Assembly: GCA_965215025.1 (NCBI GenBank)
Contig: CBDCCV010000001.1
Location: forward strand, 1,426,001 to 1,490,000
Source: CBDCCV01 sp965215025
Lineage (GTDB): Bacteria > Bacteroidota > Rhodothermia > Rhodothermales > Salinibacteraceae
Direction of reading: 5' to 3'
Length of the DNA stretch: 64,000 nucleotides
Shown: positions 17,018 to 25,881 of the stretch, piece after piece
Position numbering within the stretch: position 1 is the first letter of the stretch
Layout of the letters: each line of letters starts with the position of its first letter
The notes under the pieces: generated by a model
The model's input: only the letters and a program-made list of their open reading frames with translations
The model's database searches: none
Told to the model about the DNA's origin: nothing
Position numbers and translations under genes: made by a program

Positions 17018-17152
17018 AACGAAGCGCGCGCCGCCTTCTGCAAGCCGGTCCCTCCCAGCACTAACGAAGCGCGCGCCGCCTTCTGCAAGCCGGTCCCTCC
17101 CAGCACTAACGAAGCGCGCGCCGCCTTCTGCAAGCCGGTCCCTCCCAGCACT
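17018..17152. repeat. Three perfect tandem copies of a 45-bp unit
   Basis: Copies at 17018-17062, 17063-17107 and 17108-17152 are identical to the base. Each unit begins aacgaagcgcgcgccgcctt and ends cctcccagcact. The unit is 15 codons long and open on the minus strand, but no start codon makes it part of the crotonase. It lies between the crotonase start and the palindrome at 17159. There are no spacers, so it is a minisatellite rather than a CRISPR. Confidence 0.97.
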
Positions 17153-17158
17153 GTCGAG

Positions 17159-17186
17159 GCAGGGGCACGATATATCATGCCTCTAC
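17159..17186. repeat. 28-bp palindrome, GTAGRGGC family
   Basis: GCAGGGGCACGAT (left) and ATCATGCCTCTAC (right) pair through the centre with a few wobble or mismatched positions. It has the same length and end sequence as the perfect copies at 52854 and 62498. It lies 20 bp past the stop of the minus-strand gene at 17207. Confidence 0.7.
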
Positions 17187-17206
17187 GGCTGCCTGACGCT
17201 CTGCGC

Positions 17207-18085
17207 CTACCCACGCTGGCGCGAGCGCTTCGGGGCGCGGGCGGCGCCTTCGCTGGCGGGGGCTTCGTAGGCGTCGAGGTCGTCCAGGAGCGGGGCAGTG
17301 GGCGGGCCGAAGACGTCTTCGATCTCCTGGACGGAGGCCTGCGTTTCCTCGACCTCGTCGAGGAGCGCGTCGAGCTGATGCGTCACCGCGTCGGGGTTTT
17401 GGAGCGTCCACGACTGCTCGTGGATGTACTTCAAGACGTCCTCGACGGTCTCGATCTGCGCCGTGATGACCTCGATGTTCTCGCGGCCTTTCTCGAAGCG
17501 CGCCAGGCGCTGCTCCAGGACGCGCATCCGCCGTGCCTTGATGCTCTTGACGCGCTCGGCGTCATCGGCCATGTCCTCGCGCAGGGCGTCGCGCGCGCGG
17601 GCGACCTCGGCCTCGGAGGTGCCGCCGGCATACGCTTCGTAGCGCTCCTTCTGCAAGAGCAGGTTCAGGTACGAGGCCAGGAGGCCGTCGAGCTTCTGGG
17701 TGTGGCTCTTGAGCAGGCCCTGCGCGGCGTAAGGGAGCTTGCGGTAGTTGGCGGCGATCTCTTTTTCGAGGCGGCGCAGCCGGGCGTAGCGGCGCTGGCT
17801 CTCGCGGCTGAGGCGGCGGAACGTCTCCTTGGGCGAGGGCGGCTTGCGGTGCGCCTCGGCCTGCCTGGCGCGGATGGCGCGGCGGAAGCGCTCGTTGCGC
17901 GGGACCACGCCCAGGTACAACAGCTCGAGCGCTGCGGTGAAAAGCAGCATCGTCTCAAAAAGCCAGTCCGGCCCCACATTCACGCCGCTGAGGATGAGCA
18001 CGGTGAGCATCGCCGCGGTGATGAACACCAGATTCGGCAGCAGCAGGAACGCCTCTTTGGTGTAGTTCGGGGCGGCGTCGTTCAT
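17207..18085 (-). CDS. Membrane-anchored coiled-coil protein next to pspA
   Basis: 292 aa. Two adjacent membrane segments lie at the N-terminus (about 13-35, FLLLPNLVFITAAMLTVLIL, and 42-62, LFETMLLFTAALELLYLGVV), followed by about 200 residues of charged helix with coiled-coil character (RLSRESQRRYARLRRLEKEI, RARDALREDMADDAERVKSI, RVLEQRLARFEKGRENIEVI) and an acidic then basic tail. I do not know the family. It is the last gene of a three-gene minus-strand run pspA - half-PspA - this gene, with short gaps, so a role in membrane-stress handling alongside PspA is a reasonable inference but not shown. Confidence 0.8.
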   Translation of the reverse strand: MNDAAPNYTKEAFLLLPNLVFITAAMLTVLILSGVNVGPDWLFETMLLFTAALELLYLGVVPRNERFRRAIRARQAEAHRKPPSPKETFRRLSRESQRRYARLRRLEKEIAANYRKLPYAAQGLLKSHTQKLDGLLASYLNLLLQKERYEAYAGGTSEAEVARARDALREDMADDAERVKSIKARRMRVLEQRLARFEKGRENIEVITAQIETVEDVLKYIHEQSWTLQNPDAVTHQLDALLDEVEETQASVQEIEDVFGPPTAPLLDDLDAYEAPASEGAARAPKRSRQRG

Positions 18086-18138
18086 GGACTTCGGAAGAGG
18101 TGGGCGGAAGCCGGACGAGGTGCGCGACGGGTAAAAAC

Positions 18139-18618
18139 CTACGCGGAGGCGTTGCCGCCGTCCATCCGGCCGATGGTTTTCTCAGGAAGCGGGTCGGCGC
18201 TGTCGGCGCGCGGCGCGGTGGGAGACGGTTCAGCGGAAGCCGTTTCGGCGTCAGAGCGCGCTTCCTCGGAGGAGACTTCCTCCCTGAGTTGGCGGAGGAG
18301 TGCGCGGGCACGCTCCTGCCGGAGCGCGGCCTCCGAGGCTTCGCCTGAGGCCTCGTCGTCCTGCGCGGCGGAATCAGCGGCGCCGGTTTCTTCGAGGGCG
18401 AGGTCGAGGCGGGCCTCGTAACGCGCCGTCTCCGCCGCGAGCTGGTCGATCATGGCGCGGCTCTCGCCGAGCTTGTCCGGCGCGCGAGCAATCTCGCCGA
18501 GCGCCTCGCTGGCTGACCGCCGGCGGCGCACCTCGCGCAGCGTTTTTTTGAGCTTGCGCAGGGCGCGCAGGTGCTCCTTTTCCGCCGCTTTGATCCGCTC
18601 GTATTCTTCGGGCGTCAT
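18139..18618 (-). CDS. Shortened PspA-like coiled-coil protein
   Basis: 159 aa from ATG 18618 (MTPEEYERIKAAEKEHLRAL). The frame extends upstream into the inverted repeat at 18629-18704, so that extension is rejected. Residues 56-78 (MIDQLAAETARYEARLDLAL) match PspA residues 171-191 of the neighbouring gene (MLGRINEETARNEARMELAL), and RARALLRQLREEV matches its RASELVKQFKLEM. Both proteins then carry a low-complexity tail with the identical pentapeptide KTIGR (147-151 here, 253-257 in PspA). It lacks the N-terminal amphipathic helix and long hairpin of PspA. It probably arose by partial duplication and may co-assemble with or regulate PspA; that is inference. Confidence 0.8.
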   Translation of the reverse strand: MTPEEYERIKAAEKEHLRALRKLKKTLREVRRRRSASEALGEIARAPDKLGESRAMIDQLAAETARYEARLDLALEETGAADSAAQDDEASGEASEAALRQERARALLRQLREEVSSEEARSDAETASAEPSPTAPRADSADPLPEKTIGRMDGGNASA

Positions 18619-18628
18619 GGCTTCTCGG

Positions 18629-18704
18629 GCGAATGGTGAGTTGGGAGTGGCGAATGAATTAGAAGCGGGCGCACGCCACTCGCCGCTCGCCACTTGCTAT
18701 TCGC
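18629..18704. repeat. Long inverted repeat, GGCGAATGGTGAGT word family
   Basis: Left arm gcgaatggtgagttgggagt (continuing to 18657) and right arm gccactcgccgctcgccact (18674-18704) are imperfectly complementary. It fills the space between pspA and the downstream short paralogue and overlaps the last codons of pspA. A half copy is at 63450-63474. Confidence 0.75.
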
Positions 18705-19494
18705 CCCCCGAACGGGTGCGCTCGCGGCCGATGGTTTTGGCGCCCTCGGCGCGCTCGCGCTCGGCGTCGGGCAGCTCGACTTCGGGGCCTTCTTTTTCTC
18801 TTTCTTTGCCGGCGGCGGAGGGGTCGCCCACGCCCATCTCCAGCTTGAACTGCTTGACGAGTTCGCTCGCGCGCAGCTTCTCGGCGTCCTCTTCGATCTG
18901 CATGGCCTCGGTGTCCATCGAGTCCAGGGCCAGCTCCATGCGCGCCTCGTTGCGGGCCGTCTCCTCGTTGATGCGGCCGAGCATCTCGTCGTGCGTCTGG
19001 TCCAGGCCGGAGACCTCGAACTGCTCCATGGCGTCGGCCACGCGGCCCTGCCACTGCGCGCGCTCGTGAGCGCGCAGGGCGTCCTTGGCCTCCATGATCT
19101 TGTTCTCCTTCTCGCGCATGAACGCCTTTTTGACTTGCAGCGCCTTGTCGTAGGCGGCCGAGGCGTACTTGAGCTGCTCTTTCGATTTTTCGAGCGAGGC
19201 CTGCTCTTTCTCCAGGCGCATGGCCTTCTGCTCGGCGATGTCGTCGCGCCCGGCCTGGATGGCGGCCTTGATCTGCGAGGTGATCGCCTCGACGTTCTTC
19301 TGCGCGCGGCGGACCTCTTTCTCGAGCATGATCACGTTCGCCTTTACCGTGGCGATGTTCTCGTTCATCTTCGGGACCTGGTCGTTCAGCTCCCGGATGT
19401 TCTGCTCTAAAATAAGGCGCGGGTTCTCTATCGAAGAGACGGCCCCGCCAAAGACGGAGCGGACGAATCGCTTAAATCGGGACCAGACGGACAT
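18697..19494 (-). CDS. pspA: PspA/IM30 family membrane-stress protein
   Basis: 265 aa. It begins with the amphipathic helix MSVWSRFKRFVRSVFGGAVS that binds stressed membranes, then SIENPRLILEQNIRELNDQ and the long helical hairpin (about 25-145) typical of this ESCRT-III-like family. PspA proteins polymerise on and protect the inner membrane. The tail after residue 220 is acidic, low-complexity and longer than in E. coli PspA, and carries KTIGR (253-257), shared with the next gene. No PspF/B/C partners are seen. It is the first gene of a minus-strand set with the half-PspA and the membrane coiled-coil protein; its stop lies in the inverted repeat at 18629-18704. Confidence 0.93.
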   Translation of the reverse strand: MSVWSRFKRFVRSVFGGAVSSIENPRLILEQNIRELNDQVPKMNENIATVKANVIMLEKEVRRAQKNVEAITSQIKAAIQAGRDDIAEQKAMRLEKEQASLEKSKEQLKYASAAYDKALQVKKAFMREKENKIMEAKDALRAHERAQWQGRVADAMEQFEVSGLDQTHDEMLGRINEETARNEARMELALDSMDTEAMQIEEDAEKLRASELVKQFKLEMGVGDPSAAGKEREKEGPEVELPDAERERAEGAKTIGRERTRSGGE

Positions 19495-19621
19495 GGCGAC
19501 GGGCGGGGTTTAGGCGGCGTGGGGCGCGTTCGAGCGGTATGTAACGAAAAGGCGCTCCGGAAAGGTTCGCTTCTGAGAAAGGGAGAGTAGGCGCATGGGG
19601 GAGAGGGCGGGGAGGATGATT

Positions 19622-19669
19622 GGAGACGAAGAAGGGAAGAGAGGAAGAGTGCTTCGATTCTTCGTCTCC
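19622..19669. repeat. Inverted repeat with purine/pyrimidine arms
   Basis: GGAGACGAAGAA (19622-19633) pairs perfectly with TTCTTCGTCTCC (19658-19669). An outer, less perfect pairing (GAAAGGG near 19577 with CCCTTTC near 19704) extends it to about 130 bp, through the 3' end of deoA. It may act as a terminator for deoA or as a REP-like element. Confidence 0.7.
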
Positions 19670-19682
19670 TCCGTTCCTCGTC

Positions 19683-21023
19683 TCACCCATTCTCCCATTC
19701 CCCCTTTCCCAAACAGCGGCCGAGGAGCATCGGGGCGGCGGGCGGCTCCTCCTCGGAGAACGAGTAGGCGCCGAGCACGCGCTCGCGGGCGGCGTCCACG
19801 GCCTGGGCGTTTTGCGTGCAGAGGCGCGCGAGCACGTCGCCGGGGCGGACGGCGTCACCAGGCTTTTTTTCGAGGTAGAGGCCGGCGGTGGGGTCCACGG
19901 CGTCGTCGGTGGTGCGGCGGCCGGCGCCGAGCGCGAGCGCTGCCCGGCCGATGCCGAGCGCGTCGAGGTCGGCGACGTAGCCGGCGGCGTCCTCCGGCGC
20001 GCGGACCTCGGCGGCGGGGGCGGCCCCCTCGCGCGCGTCGGGGCGTTCGAGCACGGAGGCGTCGCCGCCTTGCGCCTCGACAAGCTGGACGAGCTTGGCG
20101 AACGCTGCGCCGCTTTCGAGGGCGGACTGCGCCTTTTCGCGGCCTTCGGCGGGGGTATCCGCCACGCTGGCGAGGGCGAGCATCTCGCCGGCGAGGGCGA
20201 GCGTGACCTCCATCAAGTCGCTTAGGTCATCGGTTTTTCCACAGAGCGCGCGGACGCTCTCGGCCACCTCGGGCCAGTTGCCTACGGCGCGTCCGAGCGG
20301 CGCGTCCATCCGCGTCAAGAGGGCGACGGTGGGCGTGCCGGCTTTCTTTCCGATTTCCACGAGCGTCTCGGCGAGGCGGCGGGCCTCCTTTTCCGTTTTC
20401 ATGAACGCGCCGCGCCCGCATTTCACGTCCAGGACGAGCGCGTCGATCCCTTCCGCCAATTTTTTGCTCATGATCGAGGCGGCGATGAACGGGATGAACT
20501 CGACCGTGCCCGTGACGTCGCGCAGGGCGTAGAGCTTCTTATCCGCTGGCGCGATCTCCTTGGTCTGGCCGATCATGACGACGCCGATCTCTTCCAGCTG
20601 CGCCTTGTACGCGGCGGTGGAGAGGTCGGTGCGGAGGCCGGGAATGCTTTCGAGCTTGTCGAGCGTGCCGCCGGTGTGGCCGAGGCCGCGCCCGGATATC
20701 ATGGGCACCTTCGCGCCGCAGGCGGCCACGAGGGGCGCCAAGAGCAAGGAGACCTTGTCGCCCACGCCGCCGGTGGAGTGCTTGTCCACCTTCGCGCCGG
20801 GCGTGGCGGAGAGGTCGAGCACAGTGCCGGAGTGGAGCATGGCCTCGGTGAGGGCGGCCGTTTCCGCCTCGGTCATGCCCTGGAGGAAGGCGGCCATGAG
20901 GAACGCGCTCATCTGGTAGTCCGGCACCTCGCCGCGCGTGTAGGCCTGGATGAGCGCTTCGATGGCGGCGGCGGGCAGCGCCTCGCCGTCACGCTTGGCC
21001 GTGATGCATTCGACGGGGGACAT
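19683..21023 (-). CDS. deoA: Thymidine/pyrimidine-nucleoside phosphorylase
   Basis: 446 aa from ATG 21023 (MSPVECITAKRDGEALPAAA). A Met at 21044 is also in frame, but it lies within the A-rich inverted repeat. It cleaves pyrimidine nucleosides with phosphate to base plus (deoxy)ribose-1-phosphate. The family signature is complete: VDKHSTGGVGDKVSLLLAPL, then PMISGRGLGHTGGTLDKLES, with KKLYALRDVTGTVEFIPFIA and ALVLDVKCGRGAFMKT. The C-terminal residues CLGKGEWENG run into the inverted repeat at 19622, so the original end may have been altered. It stands between pspA and rpmE, all on the minus strand. Confidence 0.95.
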   Translation of the reverse strand: MSPVECITAKRDGEALPAAAIEALIQAYTRGEVPDYQMSAFLMAAFLQGMTEAETAALTEAMLHSGTVLDLSATPGAKVDKHSTGGVGDKVSLLLAPLVAACGAKVPMISGRGLGHTGGTLDKLESIPGLRTDLSTAAYKAQLEEIGVVMIGQTKEIAPADKKLYALRDVTGTVEFIPFIAASIMSKKLAEGIDALVLDVKCGRGAFMKTEKEARRLAETLVEIGKKAGTPTVALLTRMDAPLGRAVGNWPEVAESVRALCGKTDDLSDLMEVTLALAGEMLALASVADTPAEGREKAQSALESGAAFAKLVQLVEAQGGDASVLERPDAREGAAPAAEVRAPEDAAGYVADLDALGIGRAALALGAGRRTTDDAVDPTAGLYLEKKPGDAVRPGDVLARLCTQNAQAVDAARERVLGAYSFSEEEPPAAPMLLGRCLGKGEWENG

Positions 21024-21030
21024 CTGCGGT

Positions 21031-21118
21031 TTTGGATTTTCCATTTCGGATTCTGGACTGATTCGGCTCCAGGTCGCGGCGCAATCCAAAATCGAAAATC
21101 CTCAATCTAAAATCGAAA
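21031..21118. repeat. AT-rich inverted repeat, GGATTTTCGATTTTGG word family
   Basis: Left side ttttggattttccatttcgg and right side aatccaaaatcgaaaatcct plus ctcaatctaaaatcgaaaa are imperfectly complementary. It sits between rpmE and deoA, on top of the possible deoA leader, and its AT content stands out against the neighbours. Confidence 0.7.
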
Positions 21119-21151
21119 AAAGGGCGACCCGCCGGGGTGGCAGATCGCCCT
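21114..21151 (-). terminator. Rho-independent terminator of rpmE
   Basis: On the minus strand AGGGCGATCTGCC pairs with GGCGGGTCGCCCT (13 bp, two G-U pairs) around a 5-nt loop and is followed by six T. It is 30 bp beyond the rpmE stop. The stem base (GGCGATCT/GGTCGCC) resembles that of the rpsU terminator. Confidence 0.88.
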
Positions 21152-21180
21152 CGTTGCAAAGGCCGGATGAGCCGGGCGGC

Positions 21181-21399
21181 TTACTGGCCGTCGCCGGACT
21201 TGCCGTAGCGGCGGCGGAATTTCTCGATGCGCCCGGCCGTGTCCACGTGCTGGCGGCGGCCGGTGTAGAAGGGGTGGTTCGTGGAGTCCACCTCGGTGGT
21301 GTACGTCTCGCGGTCCATCGTGGAGCGCGTCTGGAACTCGGTCCCGTCGGATAGCTTGACGGTGATCATCTTGTACTCGGGGTGCGTGTCCTTCTTCAT
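21181..21399 (-). CDS. rpmE: Large ribosomal subunit protein bL31, zinc-free form
   Basis: 72 aa from ATG 21399 (MKKDTHPEYKMITVKLSDGT); the frame is open further upstream, but this is the family start. The conserved HPFYTGRRQHVDTAGRIEKF block is present. The CxxC zinc ligands of the C+ form are absent, so this is a C- paralogue, which does not need zinc. It is part of the 50S subunit at the intersubunit bridge. It has its own terminator at 21114-21151. Confidence 0.95.
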   Translation of the reverse strand: MKKDTHPEYKMITVKLSDGTEFQTRSTMDRETYTTEVDSTNHPFYTGRRQHVDTAGRIEKFRRRYGKSGDGQ

Positions 21400-21524
21400 G
21401 GCCGGATCGGAAAGAAAAGTTGTAGAGGGGGCGGTGCGCTTGCGAGAGTGCCGCATCTCAAGAAAAACACCACGCCGAATGCCACGCGAAGTTCCGTAAG
21501 CTGCCCCGTGAGCTTGCCTCGGGG

Positions 21525-21911
21525 CTACTGCATGGCGCCGGGCCGTGCGGTTTGCGCCGCGCTGTTGACGAAGGCCTCAGCTTCTTGGAGGAGGCGCTCG
21601 GCGTCGGCCTCCGAGGTGGCGGGGCGGGGGGCGTAGTCGGCCGTCTGCTGCATCTCGTAGGCGCGGTGGAGCGCCTCGCCGGCGCGCTCGGGGAAGGGGC
21701 CGTTCTCGACGAACCGCTCCACGAAGGCTGAGCGGATGCCCGTGCCGGACGTGACCGCGAAACCGCTTTGGGCAAGCGCCGCGTGCGCCGCGTAGAACAT
21801 GGCGAAGTAGCTGCGCGAGGCAGACGAGTCGAAGTCGCCCGCTTCCAAAAGCAGGGCGGCGCTGCGGAGGTACTGCTGCGCTTTCTGAAGAAGCGGCTTG
21901 GCGGTTTCCAT
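21525..21911 (-). CDS. HEPN domain protein
   Basis: 128 aa. It is a small four-helix HEPN domain: METAKPLLQKAQQYLRSAAL, DFDSSASRSYFAMFYAAHAA (the typical SRxYxAMFxAAxA helix), then AYEMQQTADYAPRPATSEAD near the end. HEPN proteins paired with small nucleotidyltransferases form HepT/MntA-type toxin-antitoxin modules in which the nucleotidyltransferase modifies the HEPN RNase. The expected partner lies upstream but is broken, and a second HEPN gene in between has a stop codon. The gap to that second gene is 12 bp, as in an operon. Whether this copy is still active without a working partner is open. Confidence 0.85.
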   Translation of the reverse strand: METAKPLLQKAQQYLRSAALLLEAGDFDSSASRSYFAMFYAAHAALAQSGFAVTSGTGIRSAFVERFVENGPFPERAGEALHRAYEMQQTADYAPRPATSEADAERLLQEAEAFVNSAAQTARPGAMQ

Positions 21912-21923
21912 GCGGGGGGTGCG

Positions 21924-22298
21924 CTACTCGTTCAGGATCTGTTCGACGTGGGCGACGAAGCGGGCGGCGTCGCGGAGCGCCCGCTCGGCGGCCTCCTCGG
22001 TGGCGGCGGGGTCGGAGCTGTAATCGGCCATCTGCCGCGCGTCGTAGAGCCGGCGGAGCAGGCGGGTGATGGGGTGGGGCAGGCGTCCCGTTTTGCCGAA
22101 GTGCTTGTCGAGCAGCGCGTGCGTGCCGCTGTGCGACTTCGGCGTCACGCCTTCGGCCAGGAGGAGCGCCTATGCTGCGTAGAATGCCGCGTAGTGCGCG
22201 CGGGAGAGGCTATCGGCAAAGTACTCGGACTCGGCGAGCGCGTCGGCCGCCCCCAGCGTGTCCCTGGCCCGCTTCAGCAGGGCGTCTTGTCCGCCCAT
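21924..22298 (-). pseudogene. Second HEPN gene, interrupted by an in-frame amber codon
   Basis: From ATG 22298 the frame reads MGGQDALLKRARDTLGAADA..., reaches SLSRAHYAAFYAA, then meets TAG (22172-22170) at codon 43 and continues ALLLAEGVTPKSHSGTHALL to a normal end at 21924 (125 codons). The stop falls in the conserved HEPN helix, at the position of His in the downstream paralogue (YAAHAAL). A single change from CAG would explain it. The start lies 10 bp after the end of the nucleotidyltransferase gene and the end 12 bp before the intact HEPN gene, so all three formed one operon. Confidence 0.88.
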
Positions 22299-22308
22299 GG
22301 TTTTCGGC

Positions 22309-22639
22309 TTAAGCAGAAACGCCCTCGCGCCGGGCGTTGACGAGCACAGGCATGGCTGAGGTTTCGTATCGGTGGAGCGAGACCGGATACGCGGTGATCC
22401 ACTTTCGCAAAGTCCAACTGAGCATCGTACAAAGGCTCCGAGAGGCGCTCGATCTCGGCGTAGGCGTCCACCTCGCCGCGCAGGACGATCATGACGTCGA
22501 CGTCGGACTCGGCATGAGCCTCGCCGCGCGCGTGCGAGCCGTAGAGGACCACGCGCGCAAGGCGGTCGCCGTAGAGCGCGTCGAGGCGGCGGCGCAGGTC
22601 GCGCAGGAGCGGCTGGACGTCGGACCGTGCGGCTTTCAT
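22309..22639 (-). pseudogene. MNT-type nucleotidyltransferase gene with a frameshift
   Basis: From ATG 22639: MKAARSDVQPLLRDLRRRLD, then the catalytic VVLYGSHARGEAHAESDVDV (GSxxRG and DxD). The frame stays in register to LYDAQLDFAKV and then becomes atypical. In another frame the same DNA reads ITAYPVSLHRYETSAMPVLV and NARREGVSA and stops at 22311-22309, which is the usual end of this family (..LLxNARREGV). One extra base in gtggatcacc (plus strand about 22399-22401) accounts for the shift. If translated as is, the product is a 121-aa protein with a wrong C-terminus running into the HEPN gene. Confidence 0.85.
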
Positions 22640-22699
22640 GTCGAACTGCGTATGGCTATACTACCCGTGAAAGTGAAGCCTAAGTTTGCAGCCGAGTCC

Positions 22700-23128
22700 A
22701 TGCGAAATGCGCTCAGCAAAACATCGACGGCGTGCCTTACAGTGCTTCTGGCTTTGGCGATGGGAGCGTGTGATGCTGGCTATCAGACGCCGCCATTGGC
22801 CGAGTTCGACGCCATCGTTCATGGTCGTGTAGAAGCGCCTTCGGGGCGGCCTGCCTCCGGCGCGGGTGTACTGGTGCTCGCCCACTTTGATGCTTGCGAC
22901 AGCACGGCTGTTTCGCAGGGCGTTGCTTACACAGACGAGCGTGGCTTTTATCTGCGCCGCATCAAGGATTTTACCGCCAGCGAAGTGACCTGCGTTACCG
23001 CCGTAGCCGATGTCCCACCTATCGGCGAGGACGCCAGAGATGGCGACTCAACCGTCTCGACCAACATCCGCTTGCGCGAGGCACCGCCCTACGACAGCGT
23101 GCGTGTAGACGTCGTGCTTGACGAATAG
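22700..23128 (+). CDS. Lipoprotein with a carboxypeptidase-regulatory-like fold
   Basis: 142 aa from ATG 22700. This start gives a lipoprotein signal peptide, MRNALSKTSTACLTVLLALA, with lipobox AMGAC. An in-frame ATG at 22652 is possible but would add a charged stretch. The mature part resembles a transthyretin-like regulatory domain: VHGRVEAPSGRPASGAGVLV, then VAYTDERGFYLRRI, matching the GxVxxxxGxPxxxAxVxV ... TDxxGxF pattern used in many Bacteroidota surface proteins. It is likely anchored to a membrane in the periplasm; the role is unknown. The region is somewhat less GC-rich than its surroundings. It converges on uvrB with only 5 bp between stops. Confidence 0.75.
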   Translation: MRNALSKTSTACLTVLLALAMGACDAGYQTPPLAEFDAIVHGRVEAPSGRPASGAGVLVLAHFDACDSTAVSQGVAYTDERGFYLRRIKDFTASEVTCVTAVADVPPIGEDARDGDSTVSTNIRLREAPPYDSVRVDVVLDE

Positions 23129-23133
23129 CGCAC

Positions 23134-25191
<2,058 letters not shown>

Positions 25192-25380
25192 GGGCGCGAG
25201 CGTTCGGGTGGGGTGGAAGAGCGCTCGTTTTCCAACCAAACGGAGTGGGAGAGGTTGCGCTTCTGACCGACCCGCCCCCGACGCCAGAGCGTAGTGGGCA
25301 GCGGCGGCGGCCTTGCGGCTTGCTCCCTTCTGCTCGTCGAGCCTGATCTTCCTCGCTCCCTAAAATGGAGCGTCTTATCT

Positions 25381-25418
25381 GTATCTTCTCGTTCACAGTT
25401 GCCGTATGGTGAAGATAC
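25381..25418. promoter_or_regulatory. Inverted repeat between uvrB and the STAS gene
   Basis: GTATCTTC (25381-25388) and GAAGATAC (25411-25418) are perfectly complementary, 22 nt apart, in the AT-richer part of the divergent intergenic region (25192-25483). It could be an operator or a leader hairpin upstream of the STAS gene; nothing further supports a specific regulator, and it does not match a LexA-type box. Confidence 0.35.
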
Positions 25419-25483
25419 GTCGCCCTCTCTCCACGGGTGGGGGCGGCGAGACCGCTGGATTCCTCCACCATTCGCTCAAAGTC

Positions 25484-25852
25484 ATGAAGCTCAACACCTA
25501 CGAGCAAGACCGTGCCACCGTCGTTGAGATCAAAGGGAAGTTCCTCGGCAGCACCCACGGCGAGCAGTACAAGAAGACGATTGACGGCCTCGAAGAAGGC
25601 GCGCGCGTCGTCGTGGACCTCGGCCAGACCGAGTTCATGGACTCTACCGCCATCGGCACGCTGATCGCCAGCCTGACGACGGTGCGGCGCACAGGCGGCG
25701 ACGTCCGCCTGGCGAACCTGAAGAAGCGCATCCGCGGCGTGTTCATCATGACGCACTTGCTCGGCCCCGTCTTCCGGGACTACGACTCGGTCGAGGAGGC
25801 GGTGGAGAGCTACCGCACGCAGCCTGATCCCGCGTCCGCTGCCGAGGCGTAG
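25484..25852 (+). CDS. STAS-domain anti-sigma factor antagonist
   Basis: 122 aa from ATG 25484 (MKLNTYEQDRATVVEIKGKF); an upstream in-frame ATG at 25406 adds an unlikely leader. It is a single STAS domain of the SpoIIAA/RsbV type: VVVDLGQTEFMDSTAIGTLI contains the DS(T)xxG phosphorylation site, followed by ASLTTVRRTGGDVRLANLKK. Such proteins bind anti-sigma kinases when dephosphorylated. A SpoIIE-type phosphatase that could act on it is encoded 6 kb downstream in the same cluster (32100-33275), and the first kinase gene follows after only 29 bp. No RsbW-like anti-sigma kinase is seen. Confidence 0.9.
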   Translation: MKLNTYEQDRATVVEIKGKFLGSTHGEQYKKTIDGLEEGARVVVDLGQTEFMDSTAIGTLIASLTTVRRTGGDVRLANLKKRIRGVFIMTHLLGPVFRDYDSVEEAVESYRTQPDPASAAEA

Positions 25853-25881
25853 ACGCCCTTCCATCAGCCCGGTCCGGTCCT

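Noticed and set aside
17018..17152. CRISPR array
   Set aside because: Units are directly adjacent with no spacers, only three copies, and no cas genes nearby.
16825..17214. Minus-strand frame with three VLGGTGLQKAARASL repeats
   Set aside because: It reads the 45-bp repeat in a frame that then overlaps the crotonase start out of register; no start site or family supports it.
22170..22172. Amber codon in the HEPN gene read as pyrrolysine or by recoding
   Set aside because: No pyl genes or recoding signal is seen, and the neighbouring gene of the same set is also broken, so decay is the simpler reading.
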